NCBI RefSeq assembly: GCF_965215815.1
Contig: NZ_CBDCEO010000012.1
Span: forward strand, 1,674,001-1,738,000
From: Poriferisodalis sp965215815
Lineage (GTDB): Bacteria > Actinomycetota > Acidimicrobiia > Acidimicrobiales > Poriferisodalaceae
Length of the DNA: 64,000 nucleotides
Direction: 5' to 3'
Numbering within the stretch: the first letter of the stretch is position 1; every line of letters starts with the position of its first letter. The notes under the pieces were generated by a model. The model saw only the letters and a list, made by a program, of their open reading frames with translations. It had not been told where the DNA came from and ran no database searches. The position numbers and the translations under genes are program-made. This document shows positions 9,246-17,356 of this stretch, in pieces.

Positions 9246-10318
9246 CGTCCAAGCCCCCCATCGAGTTGTACCTGCAGCGCATGCAACCGAGTCAGGACAT
9301 CCTCCGGTGCGTCATTTTCCTCGGATTCGTCTCCGCCTCCCACCGATTCGTCGCCCAGCGGCCCAGCAATTGGTGCAGGGGGTGCGACGCCGTAGTGCTG
9401 CGACAACAACTCGGCCGCAACCAATGCAGCGTCGCCCTTCCACGAGAGCTGGGGAACCCCTGTCGGTGTCGTGAAGTCCAACGAATCCGCGGCCTCAACT
9501 GCGGGGGTAAGCGCGGTGAACAGGTCGGAGGCACTCAGCTTGAACACACTCGCTGGCGAGCCGCGTTCCGCCACGATTCGTTCGAGAGTCACTGTCTGGC
9601 CAGCCAGGCGGGTGCGTGCGATCCAATCCAGCACGGCATGTGCCGCGACTGCAGGTGCCAGTGTCGGTTTCGAGCCCAGCTTGTACCGGTGTGCCCCGGT
9701 CGCTTCGGACCGACCGACCAGGCGCAATTCGCGCAACGGGCAGTCTGCGGCATCGTCCACAGATTCTCGGCCAGCGCGAGACGTCGGTCCATACGTGCGC
9801 ATGAAGGCACTGAGGTCCTTCTCGACCGCGGACTCGCTCGGCGCCTTCCAATCCGGCACTGAACGCAGCTGCGTCATGACCGATCTGCCGAGGTCTTCCA
9901 CCTCAAACTCCACCGCATTGAAATCGCAAAGCGCCAACCACCACACGGGCAATCGGCACGGCTGAGCGAGCAGGCGCCAGTGCAGCAGCCAAAGCGATGC
10001 CGGGTCCTCCATCCACGGATCCCAGCCGTCTTCGCCGAACAGCGCTTCGCCGAACCGAGTCGGCTTTACGATTGTTGGCTTGCGACCGGACCGGGCGTCG
10101 GGATCGGGCACCTCGGTGACAACCTTCGCTGCGAGGCCCCAGAAGCGGATCGAGCGAACCATATTCTTGCCCACGCCCAAGCGCACCGGAGCGTCTTCGC
10201 TCGCAAAGACGCGCGGGTCGCGGGTGGCCGCCACGAAAGCCTTTCGGAACCAGCCATAGCGAGGATGGAACGTCTCATGGCGTGCGAATATCGGCTCTGC
10301 GGCCTCGCTCAACTGCAC
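9242..10318 (-). CDS. sspB: DUF4007 family protein, SspB-like DNA nickase
   Basis: The N-terminal part has the signature of DUF4007: FARHETFHPRYGWF at residues 11-24 and LGVGKNMVRSIRFWG at 47-61. SspB, a DUF4007 protein, is known to nick DNA in Ssp phosphorothioation systems to allow sulfur insertion in one strand. The start is GTG, with one base separating it from the cysteine desulfurase stop. The C-terminal 60 residues are acidic and low in complexity. DUF4007 in place of DndB/DndE makes the operon Ssp-type and not Dnd-type. Confidence 0.87.
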   Translation of the reverse strand: MQLSEAAEPIFARHETFHPRYGWFRKAFVAATRDPRVFASEDAPVRLGVGKNMVRSIRFWGLAAKVVTEVPDPDARSGRKPTIVKPTRFGEALFGEDGWDPWMEDPASLWLLHWRLLAQPCRLPVWWLALCDFNAVEFEVEDLGRSVMTQLRSVPDWKAPSESAVEKDLSAFMRTYGPTSRAGRESVDDAADCPLRELRLVGRSEATGAHRYKLGSKPTLAPAVAAHAVLDWIARTRLAGQTVTLERIVAERGSPASVFKLSASDLFTALTPAVEAADSLDFTTPTGVPQLSWKGDAALVAAELLSQHYGVAPPAPIAGPLGDESVGGGDESEENDAPEDVLTRLHALQVQLDGGLGR

Positions 10319-10319
10319 G

Positions 10320-11498
10320 TCACGCTGCCTCTGTGGTCATGAGACGAACGTAACGAACGGCTGTGACAACGGTCCTGACAGCATCGGCAATCTCTCCGGC
10401 TGTCGTGAACCGCCCGAGGCTGAACCTCACCGACTCGAACGCCGCTTCACGCGACAGGCCCATCGCTGTCAGCACGGGCGAAGGTTCAATTGCGCCGGTG
10501 CTGCAGGCGCTGCCCGCGGAGGCTGCGACGGGGTCCATGTTCACCAGCACGGCATCCGCATCTGTTCCAACGAAGCGGAGGTTTGCGGTATTGGGAAGCC
10601 GGCGCTCCGTGTCGCCGTTCTGATCGACCGCGGGCAGATCGTCGATCAATGCCCGCACGAACTGATCTCGCAGAGCACCGACTCGCTCAGCCTCCCTCGA
10701 CTGCTCGAGGGTTGCGATCTCTGCGGCGACACCCAGGCCGACAATGCCCGCGACATTCAGCGAACCTGACCGCAGCCCACGCTCGTGGCCACCACCCCAC
10801 AGCGTCGGACGCAGGGCCGCCAATGCCTCGCGTGTACCCACAAGCGCACCCACGCCCGTCGGACCGCAGATCTTGTGGCCGCTGAGTGACACCAAATCGC
10901 ATCCAAGCGCTGCCATGTCGAACGGCCGCCGACCCACCATCTGGGTGGCATCACAGTGGAACATCCCGCCAGCTCGATGAACAATTTGGGCAATTTCCTC
11001 GACCGGGTTGAGCACCCCCGTCTCGCTGTTCGCGGCCATGATCGACACCAGCACGTGGTGCCCTGTCGCTTCCAGCAGACCAGCCAGCGCGTCAACGTCG
11101 ACGAAGCCGCCTAGCGTCACCGGAGCGGTACGGCTATTGCAGCGGCCAGTATCGGCGAGCGCCTCTGCTGTCCGGCTGACGGATGCATGCTCCACCGCCG
11201 AGACCACAAGCGTCGGCGCGGCATCGCGCTGAGGGGTCGGGCTCGGCGTCGCAAACCCACTGAGTGCGAGGTTGTTGGCCTCCGTTGCCCCTGCCGTAAA
11301 GACCACCCCGCTGGGTGGTCCGCCCACCAGCCTCGCCACGTGCTCACGAGCCTCACTGACCGCCGCAGCTTGGCGGCGGCCGAATCGGTGAGCTGACGAT
11401 GCATTGCCGAGTCCATCGGTCATGGCCTTCGCCACGGCGTCCGCCACTCGCGGGTCGCAAGGCGCGGAGGCGTTGTAATCGAGATAGATCTCGTTCAC
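10320..11498 (-). CDS. sspA: Cysteine desulfurase, SspA/DndA-like sulfur donor
   Basis: A 392-residue pyridoxal-phosphate enzyme of the NifS/IscS class that converts cysteine to alanine and passes persulfide sulfur on. The PLP lysine lies in SLSGHKICGP (K209), the histidine of VEHAS is at 104, the aspartate of HCDATQ at 183, and the persulfide cysteine is C332 in SAGSACSTG. It heads the operon, starts with GTG at 11498 and is followed one base later by the DUF4007 gene. This places it as the dedicated sulfur source for DNA phosphorothioation. A housekeeping IscS role cannot be excluded, but no Fe-S assembly genes are nearby. Confidence 0.92.
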   Translation of the reverse strand: MNEIYLDYNASAPCDPRVADAVAKAMTDGLGNASSAHRFGRRQAAAVSEAREHVARLVGGPPSGVVFTAGATEANNLALSGFATPSPTPQRDAAPTLVVSAVEHASVSRTAEALADTGRCNSRTAPVTLGGFVDVDALAGLLEATGHHVLVSIMAANSETGVLNPVEEIAQIVHRAGGMFHCDATQMVGRRPFDMAALGCDLVSLSGHKICGPTGVGALVGTREALAALRPTLWGGGHERGLRSGSLNVAGIVGLGVAAEIATLEQSREAERVGALRDQFVRALIDDLPAVDQNGDTERRLPNTANLRFVGTDADAVLVNMDPVAASAGSACSTGAIEPSPVLTAMGLSREAAFESVRFSLGRFTTAGEIADAVRTVVTAVRYVRLMTTEAA

Positions 11499-11587
11499 TC
11501 AAGACCCCGGGGAGCTGGCGGCATCTGCCTTGTGGCGAGCGTAAGCCAAGCACCCTCGAAGGCCGGGGACCCCACGAATTTCACGGA

Positions 11588-11612
11588 GGCCGAGTGTTCG
11601 AGTCCCTCGGCC
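11588..11612. other. 7-bp-stem hairpin resembling a tRNA T-arm, between two minus-strand genes
   Basis: GGCCGAG and CTCGGCC form a perfect 7-bp stem around an 11-base loop containing GTTCGAGTCC, which looks like a TpsiC loop. No complete tRNA cloverleaf could be drawn around it. It lies in the 152-bp gap upstream of sspA and just downstream of the membrane-protein gene. It could be a terminator for that gene or the 3' remnant of a tRNA left by an integration event. Confidence 0.35.
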
Positions 11613-11650
11613 CGCCCTCACTCAACCGCTTCGGCGATTCGCCGGCGGAA

Positions 11651-13021
11651 TCAAGCAAAATCGAAGATCGGCGGGAAGGCCACGACTATCACCGCAGCCC
11701 ATGCGGCGTAGACGCCGAAGTGGACGGTCTGCCAGCGCACGATGTCCGCGAATGCTTGGCGTCGGCGCAACAACCGGGCATAGAGCCAGGTCGTGCCAGC
11801 CAAGTTGACCAACAGGATGAGGTTCATACCCAGAACTGCAGCCCGGTTGGGGCTCCAGCCGTATTGGGCGATTCGACCGATGATCACTACCAGGACCAGC
11901 AGGTCGGTGATGAGTGCAGCGCCGGCCAGCACCGTCTGCAAGATGTCGAATCCCCCGGGCGGGGCATCGGGGCGCCGTGCCGAGGCCGAATACAGGATGA
12001 GCGCCAGGACCAGAGCCACCAGCACGTTGAAGAAGAAGAGCACCTCGCGATCTCCATGGATGATCTGTCCACGAAACTGGGTGACCACGAGGAACACCAG
12101 CAGCATGGCTGCGAACAATGGCGTGAACAGACGGGACAGCACCGGCGCCACGCCCGACACCACGCCACCGCGTTCCTCGGCGAGCCAGGCCGCGACGACG
12201 ACTGCGCCAGCCGCACCGCACGGCAAGAGCCACAAGCTCGCGAAGTCCGTGACGTCGACACCTATGGCCCAAAACGCCCAGACCGTGGCAGTGACAAAGA
12301 CGCCTCCGCCAAAGGCGATCAGCACGTACCAGACAAACCACTCGCCGGTGAATCGCACGTAGCCCATCCGCCGCCGTGACGATCGCCATTCGCCGCCGGT
12401 GTACGCAACACCGACAACAAGCCACAGCAGCGCAAGCAGGTGCATCATCGCGAGGATGTCGGTGGAGCCACCCTCGTCGAACGGATATGAGTTGACGACT
12501 GCCGCCAGCGCTCCAAAGACCGCAGCGAGAGCGATAACCACCTGTACCGACGGTCGCCGCAGCCACAAGAACCAACCCGCTAACGCCGGCAACACCAGGA
12601 AGCCGATGTTGCGGCCGTAGAAGCTGCCTGTGTCGGAAGGGTCGGTCAGTCCGAAACCGAATGCCTCCGGCAGCCGGATCGCAATCGCCGCAACGCACGC
12701 GAACACCGCCATCACGACGAAGCCGCGACGGCCCTCGACGAGCGCGACCGCAGCGCCCGGCGCTTCAGGCACCGGTTCAGCGAGATCGCCGCTGGGCATG
12801 TCCCAAAGCCCCGCAAAATGCTCCCGTCCGAACGCCAGCACCGCCGGATCGTTCGCCGCCAAGCGTTTCACCGCGATCAGGAACGCCTCATCCTCGCTGA
12901 GCCCCGTAGCGCGCATCCGGACGGTCATCTCTTCCAGTTGCGATCGGACGCCTTCAAGTTCGGGAATCTCGAGATGTCCCGACGCGGTCTGCTCGCGTCC
13001 CCGCTCAGGCACGTTGGGCAT
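11651..13021 (-). CDS. Multi-pass membrane protein with helical cytoplasmic N-terminus
   Basis: A 456-residue protein. Residues 1-100 are soluble and charged and resemble the permease-prefix type of N-terminal domain (an LEEMTVRMRATGLSEDEA helix followed by another helix). The remainder contains about eleven hydrophobic segments with short charged loops. No transport signature is recognised. The ATG is at 13021. It stands alone between the Ssp operon and a nucleotidyltransferase gene. The function is unknown. Confidence 0.75.
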   Translation of the reverse strand: MPNVPERGREQTASGHLEIPELEGVRSQLEEMTVRMRATGLSEDEAFLIAVKRLAANDPAVLAFGREHFAGLWDMPSGDLAEPVPEAPGAAVALVEGRRGFVVMAVFACVAAIAIRLPEAFGFGLTDPSDTGSFYGRNIGFLVLPALAGWFLWLRRPSVQVVIALAAVFGALAAVVNSYPFDEGGSTDILAMMHLLALLWLVVGVAYTGGEWRSSRRRMGYVRFTGEWFVWYVLIAFGGGVFVTATVWAFWAIGVDVTDFASLWLLPCGAAGAVVVAAWLAEERGGVVSGVAPVLSRLFTPLFAAMLLVFLVVTQFRGQIIHGDREVLFFFNVLVALVLALILYSASARRPDAPPGGFDILQTVLAGAALITDLLVLVVIIGRIAQYGWSPNRAAVLGMNLILLVNLAGTTWLYARLLRRRQAFADIVRWQTVHFGVYAAWAAVIVVAFPPIFDFA

Positions 13022-13112
13022 CGTAAGGCACCGCTACGGGTCGACCGAGCGACAAACCTCGACAGCGAGGACGTGCTTCCAGCGCTGAGGGGCTGTCGGA
13101 CTCAACGTCGGT

Positions 13113-13550
13113 TCACAGCTGCAGCGCCTCTGCCGCGACCGCCGCACGCTGCTCATCAGTCATCGCACCATCGGTGACCAGGTGAACCGGAGCGTGCAGC
13201 AGTTCTTCGAGTTCGGCTTGCATGTCGGCAATGTCGAAGAAGCCAATGCCTGGCGGCACCGAAACGAGAAGGTCGATGTCGCTCTGCGGACCGGCATCGC
13301 CGCGCGCGACCGAGCCGAAGAGGCGCACATTCGAGACACCCCAGCGGTGCAGCAGATTTACGATTCGATCGCGGTTTCGCAGGACGCGGTCAAGCATCGT
13401 CACCGGCGCCTCAGCAAGACTCTCTGCCAAGAACCGCTCCAGGCTCGCTTGAAGAACCGCGGTCACCGACGGTGCTGCGGACTGTGCTGCGATGAATCGG
13501 TCCAAGGCAGTCTCCAATTCGTCTGGAATCGTCACAGTTACGCGCCGCAT
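13113..13550 (-). CDS. Ribbon-helix-helix/MNT nucleotidyltransferase fusion
   Basis: The 145-residue protein begins with a ribbon-helix-helix DNA-binding segment (MRRVTVTIPDELETALDRFI, residues 1-20) and continues into a minimal nucleotidyltransferase domain with the GSVARG and SDIDLL motifs near residues 78-97. MNT proteins usually act as antitoxins that AMPylate HEPN toxins. Here no HEPN gene lies next to it, and the RHH domain suggests self-regulation. It may be an orphan antitoxin or a stand-alone regulator. Confidence 0.8.
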   Translation of the reverse strand: MRRVTVTIPDELETALDRFIAAQSAAPSVTAVLQASLERFLAESLAEAPVTMLDRVLRNRDRIVNLLHRWGVSNVRLFGSVARGDAGPQSDIDLLVSVPPGIGFFDIADMQAELEELLHAPVHLVTDGAMTDEQRAAVAAEALQL

Positions 13551-13636
13551 GACATCAGGCTATCGACGCATGCAGGCGTAGATCATCACTTGATGCAATT
13601 GATGCTCACTATTCAGCGCCCCTTCGAAAAGAGGAC

Positions 13637-13747
13637 AAAAGAACGGGAATAGTGTGCGACCTGACCGGTGTTAGCGCGAAACCGCAGGTCAGCGCGTTGT
13701 AGCGAACACTTGTAGGTCCCCCCAATTAGAAACGGAATAGAACGGGA
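13637..13747. repeat. Upstream copy of a direct repeat bracketing the AlbA-type gene
   Basis: The block reads AAAAGAACGGGAATAG (13637-13652), then AAACCGCAGGTCAGCG (from 13679), then TTGTAGCGAACAC and a second GGAATAGAACGGGA motif ending at 13747. The same ordered motifs recur at 15286-15514 on the other side of the next gene. The rest of the 336-bp interval 13551-13886 holds no gene I can support. Confidence 0.7.
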
Positions 13748-13886
13748 TGAGCGGGAGCGTCGGCTCGCACACGCGCCGACGGGGATCATCCGTGGACATT
13801 TGTGCGACCGACGAGCGCAGGCGGATACTCAGAGTACGCGACCATGTGCCGCGGACCGATCAGAGCCTCGGCGATACTGGCAGACG

Positions 13887-15281
13887 ATGACGCCTGAAGA
13901 GATCGCGCGCCTCGTACAGCAAGGCGAATCTGAGACAGTCGAATTCAAGGCGACCACGGGACAAAAGCGCGAAGCGGCCAAGACGCTCTCGGCGATGCTC
14001 AACGGTCAAGGCGGCCGAGTGGTTTTCGGCATCAGCCCCAAGCACAAGATCACTGGGCAGCAAGTGGGCGAGGACACCCTCACCGACATCACCAACGCCT
14101 GCAACGACATTCATCCGCAGCACCCCCCATCGATTGATCGCATCCCCCTTCCCGACTGTGACGCACGTCAGATGATCATCGCGACCGTCCCTTCCGGCGC
14201 GAGCAAGCCCTACACCTATCGCGGCAGTCACTACATGCGGTCTGGGGCTGCGACAGTGGCCATGCCAGAAGAGACCCAACTGTCACTGGTGCTCGAACGC
14301 GCTCATGGTCTAGCCCGGTGGGAGCTCGAAGCCTCCGAGTGCGGCTTCGACCTCATCGACGAGCGTGAGGTGCACCAGTTTCGGGACGACGCCATCGAAG
14401 CTGGACGGGCAAGGTTCGACTCGGACGCCTCTGCCGCGGATGTACTGCGAGCGCTGAGCCTCCTCGACAAAGACGACCTGCCAAACCGGGGTGCCATCGC
14501 CCTTTTTGGGCGTGTCGATGCACTTGGCGGCAGATTCCCGACGCTCGGGTGCAGGCTCGTGGCAGTCGACGGCACTGAGCTCGCCGAGGAATTCCGAGAC
14601 GATGCGCTCGTAGACGCCAACCTGTACGCCTCACTGCGCCGCGCACGAGCCTTTTGCGACGAGCATCTCCAGCGACGGGTTCGCATCGGCAGCAAGCAGC
14701 AAGCAGAGAGTGAATCGGAGATTCCCGGCGCGGCCGTGCGCGAAGCACTCGCGAACGCATTCGGTCATCGTGACTACGCAATCTCTGGATTGGTCCAAGT
14801 GCGCGTCTTCGTCGACCGACTCGAAGTGGTGTCACCGGGCCAGTTGCACTTCGGGCTCACCCCAGCCGACCTGTACATGCCCCACAGTTCGCATCCCTGG
14901 AATCCGAACATGCTCGCTTGCCTCTACAGGCGAGGCATCGTCGAGCAGCTTGGCTCTGGGACGCTGCGAATGGCGAGGTTGTGCGCAGCAGCAGGGCTCG
15001 GTCGTCCTGTCTTCACTGCAACCAGCGCGTCGGTGACCTGCAGCGTGCCTCGGCGAGGGCACTGGCTGGCACCTGACGGGACAAGCTTTTCGGTTTCCAG
15101 GCGGGAAGCAGCCGTGTTGACGGCTTTGGCCGAGGAGCCCGCTGCGCGGGGGAAACTTGCCGAGAGTCTGGGCATCAGCGTGACCGACGTGCGTGAAGTG
15201 CTCGTCCAGCTGCGAGATCTTGGCCTTGTTCGTGTTCTGGGGCATGGTCGAGGCGCGTATTGGGTGCTCGACAACTCCTAG
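13887..15281 (+). CDS. AlbA_2/Schlafen-type putative DNA-binding ATPase-like protein
   Basis: A 464-residue protein. The N-terminal 120 residues carry the AlbA_2 (divergent AAA, Schlafen-like) signature: ETVEFKATTG near residue 15, then an LSAMLNGQGGRVVFGIS stretch. The middle shows AVREALANAFGHRDY and the C-terminus a winged-helix domain (LAESLGISVTDVREVLVQL). These two-part proteins are usually annotated as transcriptional regulators or ATP-binding proteins and are frequent in defence and mobile islands. I start it at ATG 13887 (MTPEEIARL) because the homology begins there. It is flanked by direct repeats, which suggests it moved as a cassette. Confidence 0.8.
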   Translation: MTPEEIARLVQQGESETVEFKATTGQKREAAKTLSAMLNGQGGRVVFGISPKHKITGQQVGEDTLTDITNACNDIHPQHPPSIDRIPLPDCDARQMIIATVPSGASKPYTYRGSHYMRSGAATVAMPEETQLSLVLERAHGLARWELEASECGFDLIDEREVHQFRDDAIEAGRARFDSDASAADVLRALSLLDKDDLPNRGAIALFGRVDALGGRFPTLGCRLVAVDGTELAEEFRDDALVDANLYASLRRARAFCDEHLQRRVRIGSKQQAESESEIPGAAVREALANAFGHRDYAISGLVQVRVFVDRLEVVSPGQLHFGLTPADLYMPHSSHPWNPNMLACLYRRGIVEQLGSGTLRMARLCAAAGLGRPVFTATSASVTCSVPRRGHWLAPDGTSFSVSRREAAVLTALAEEPAARGKLAESLGISVTDVREVLVQLRDLGLVRVLGHGRGAYWVLDNS

Positions 15282-15285
15282 CGAC

Positions 15286-15514
15286 TGCCCGACACCCCCT
15301 CCAAAAGAATCGGAATAGTGGAAGCACCGGCGAACGGCAGTGTCAAACCGCAGGTCAGCGCATTGAAGCGAACACCCGTTGGTACCCCTAAAAGAACCGG
15401 AATAGAAGCGGAATAGTGATGGGATCGGCCAGGAAGGGTGCGAAACCGCAGGTCAGCGGGTTGTAGCGGCTACCCGACACCCCCTCGAAAAGAACCGGAA
15501 TAGAACGGGAATAG
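15286..15514. repeat. Downstream copies of the direct repeat bracketing the AlbA-type gene
   Basis: Two further copies of the core AAACCGCAGGTCAGCG lie at 15345-15360 and 15443-15458, 98 bp apart. They alternate with GAATCGGAATAG, ACCGGAATAG and ACGGGAATAG motifs and with two ACACCCCCT blocks. The arrangement repeats that of 13637-13747. It resembles the tandem short direct repeats at recombination or integration sites. Confidence 0.72.
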
Positions 15515-15566
15515 TAGGGGGCGCTAGGTTGCGGGCGGCGTTGGCAGCAGCGGACTGGGAGGGCGC

Positions 15567-16073
15567 GTGAGCGAGGCGACGGACGCTGAAGAACGGGAAG
15601 TCATGGACTGGCGGCGCTACGGCGTGGCCGTGCGCGAGCTGGCGCAGATGATCGCTGACGACGGCTACCGGCCCGAGATGATCCTGGCTATTGCGCGGGG
15701 CGGGCTCTTCTGCGCGGGGTCGCTGGGCTACGTCCTGTCGGTCAAGAACATCTACGTCATGAACTGCGAGTACTACACCGGCGTCGACGAGCGTCTCGAT
15801 TTGCCGATCATGCTGCCGCCCACGCCCGACCTCGTCGACCATCGCGACTCGGACATCCTCATCGCCGACGATGTCGCCGACACCGGCCACACGCTCAAGA
15901 TGGTGTACGACTTCTGCCTGCCGCGGGTGCGCAGCGTCCGCACCGCCGTGCTGTACGAAAAGCCCTGGTCCACGGTCAACTGCGACTGGGTGTGGCGCCA
16001 CACCGACCAGTGGATCAATTTCCCCTGGTCGACCGAGCCTCCGATCGTCTCTGACGAGCAGGCTCGAGCCTGA
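15567..16073 (+). CDS. Phosphoribosyltransferase family protein
   Basis: The 168-residue protein has the type I PRTase PRPP-binding loop ILIADDVADTGHTL near residues 97-110 and the N-terminal ILAIARGG motif near 34-41, as in hypoxanthine/xanthine phosphoribosyltransferases. It is likely to salvage a purine-type base or act as a related regulator. The GTG start at 15567 is preceded by a purine-rich GGGAGGG. The downstream transporter gene may be coupled to its stop codon. Confidence 0.85.
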   Translation: MSEATDAEEREVMDWRRYGVAVRELAQMIADDGYRPEMILAIARGGLFCAGSLGYVLSVKNIYVMNCEYYTGVDERLDLPIMLPPTPDLVDHRDSDILIADDVADTGHTLKMVYDFCLPRVRSVRTAVLYEKPWSTVNCDWVWRHTDQWINFPWSTEPPIVSDEQARA

Positions 16074-16156
16074 GCTCGACGCAACCGTCACCTGGCGCGT
16101 CGGCTGGCGCCGACCGCCCGCCAAGAAGTATCGGCGAACGCGAATTCATTCTCCTC

Positions 16157-17323
16157 ATGGCGCTGGCGAGCGCCATGGCGGCGATCGCGATCGACACGCT
16201 GCTGCCCGCATTCGAGCAGATGCGGCCCGCCTTCGGGCTCGACGCTGATTCCACCCGCTTGTCGCTCACGCTCACGCTGTTCTTCGCGGGCATGGCGGTG
16301 GGCACTCTCTTCTATGGCCCGCTGGCCGACGCCATCGGTCGCAAGCCGCTGCTGTTCTTCAGCTTGGGCCTCTATGCCGCGGCCGCCGTGGTGGGAGCAC
16401 TGGCGCCATCGCTGGAGGTGCTGCTGGCCAGCCGCTTCGTGTGGGGCTTTGCCGCCGCCGGCCCGCGCACGCTCACCCAGGCCATCGTGCGAGATCGCTT
16501 CAGCGGCACCGCTATGGCCCGGGCGATGACGCTCATCCAGACCGTGTTCTTCCTGGGGCCGATCCTTGCCCCGATTCTCGGCAAGGGCCTCGTGGCGCTG
16601 GGGTCGTGGCGCTACACCTTGCTCTTCGGCGCAGTGAGCGCAGGTGTGCTCGCGCTGTGGTCGCTGCGGCTGCCCGAAACGCTCACCGACGAGAACCGCA
16701 GGCCGCTGAGCTTCGCCACCACGCTCGCCGGATTCGGCAGCGTGATCGCAAACCGAACGACCCTCGGGTACACGCTGGCGGTCACATTCGGATTCGGTGC
16801 GCTCTTCTCGTTCCTGGCCAGCTCAGAACTGATCTTCGTCGACGTCTATGACCGGCCGAGCTGGTTCGTTCCCTACTTCTCCACGATGAGCGCCATTGCC
16901 GCGGGCGTGTCGATCGCCAACAACCAGATGCTGCGCCGCGTCGAAGCGCGACCGCTTGCGCTCATTGCCGGCGTCGCCTTCGTGGTGACATCGGGTGCAT
17001 TACTGGCGGTGACTGCGGCAGCCGGCGGGCTACCTTCGATCTGGGTCTGGATGCTGCTGTTCAGCCTGGTGAACGCTTCGATGATCGGGTTCGCCCCCAT
17101 CGCCATCAGCCTGGCGCTCGAACCGATGGGCGCGATGGCGGGCACGGCTGCTGCGGTCGTGGGCTTCTGCTCGACCGGGGTGGGCGCTTTGCTCGCCGCG
17201 ATCACCGATCGAGCGATCGCTGGCGACGTGATGCCGATCGGCGTGAGCTACTTCGTCTACGGCGTGCTCGCCCTTGCCTGCCAGCTGTGGGCACGGCGCG
17301 CAACGGGGCTCGGCCGCCTCTGA
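16157..17323 (+). CDS. MFS transporter, Bcr/CflA-type drug exporter
   Basis: A twelve-helix major facilitator. The cytoplasmic loop GPLADAIGRKPLLFF after helix 2 is the DHA1 motif A, and TM1 carries AIDTLLPAF as in Bcr/CflA proteins. The first ATG is at 16157. However, this cuts into an apparently conserved N-terminus: the codons just before it read GEREFILL, which is typical of this family. No ATG, GTG or TTG lies in frame between the stop at 16052 and this ATG. A CTG at 16070, overlapping the phosphoribosyltransferase stop as CTGA, is the likely true start. Export of a small molecule is expected; the substrate is unknown. Confidence 0.85.
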   Translation: MALASAMAAIAIDTLLPAFEQMRPAFGLDADSTRLSLTLTLFFAGMAVGTLFYGPLADAIGRKPLLFFSLGLYAAAAVVGALAPSLEVLLASRFVWGFAAAGPRTLTQAIVRDRFSGTAMARAMTLIQTVFFLGPILAPILGKGLVALGSWRYTLLFGAVSAGVLALWSLRLPETLTDENRRPLSFATTLAGFGSVIANRTTLGYTLAVTFGFGALFSFLASSELIFVDVYDRPSWFVPYFSTMSAIAAGVSIANNQMLRRVEARPLALIAGVAFVVTSGALLAVTAAAGGLPSIWVWMLLFSLVNASMIGFAPIAISLALEPMGAMAGTAAAVVGFCSTGVGALLAAITDRAIAGDVMPIGVSYFVYGVLALACQLWARRATGLGRL

Positions 17324-17356
17324 CCTCGGGTGCAGCCCGCTGGAGCCAGCGGCCAA

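Noticed and set aside
354..10318. Reading the first cluster as DISARM or BREX because of the PLD-helicase and the large ATPase
   Set aside because: There is no methyltransferase, PglZ or DrmB-type gene. DUF4007, a DndC-like PP-loop protein and a cysteine desulfurase fit Ssp phosphorothioation better.
4820..11498. Canonical Dnd system (dndABCDE)
   Set aside because: No DndE- or DndB-like protein is seen, and the DUF4007 protein is the SspB mark.
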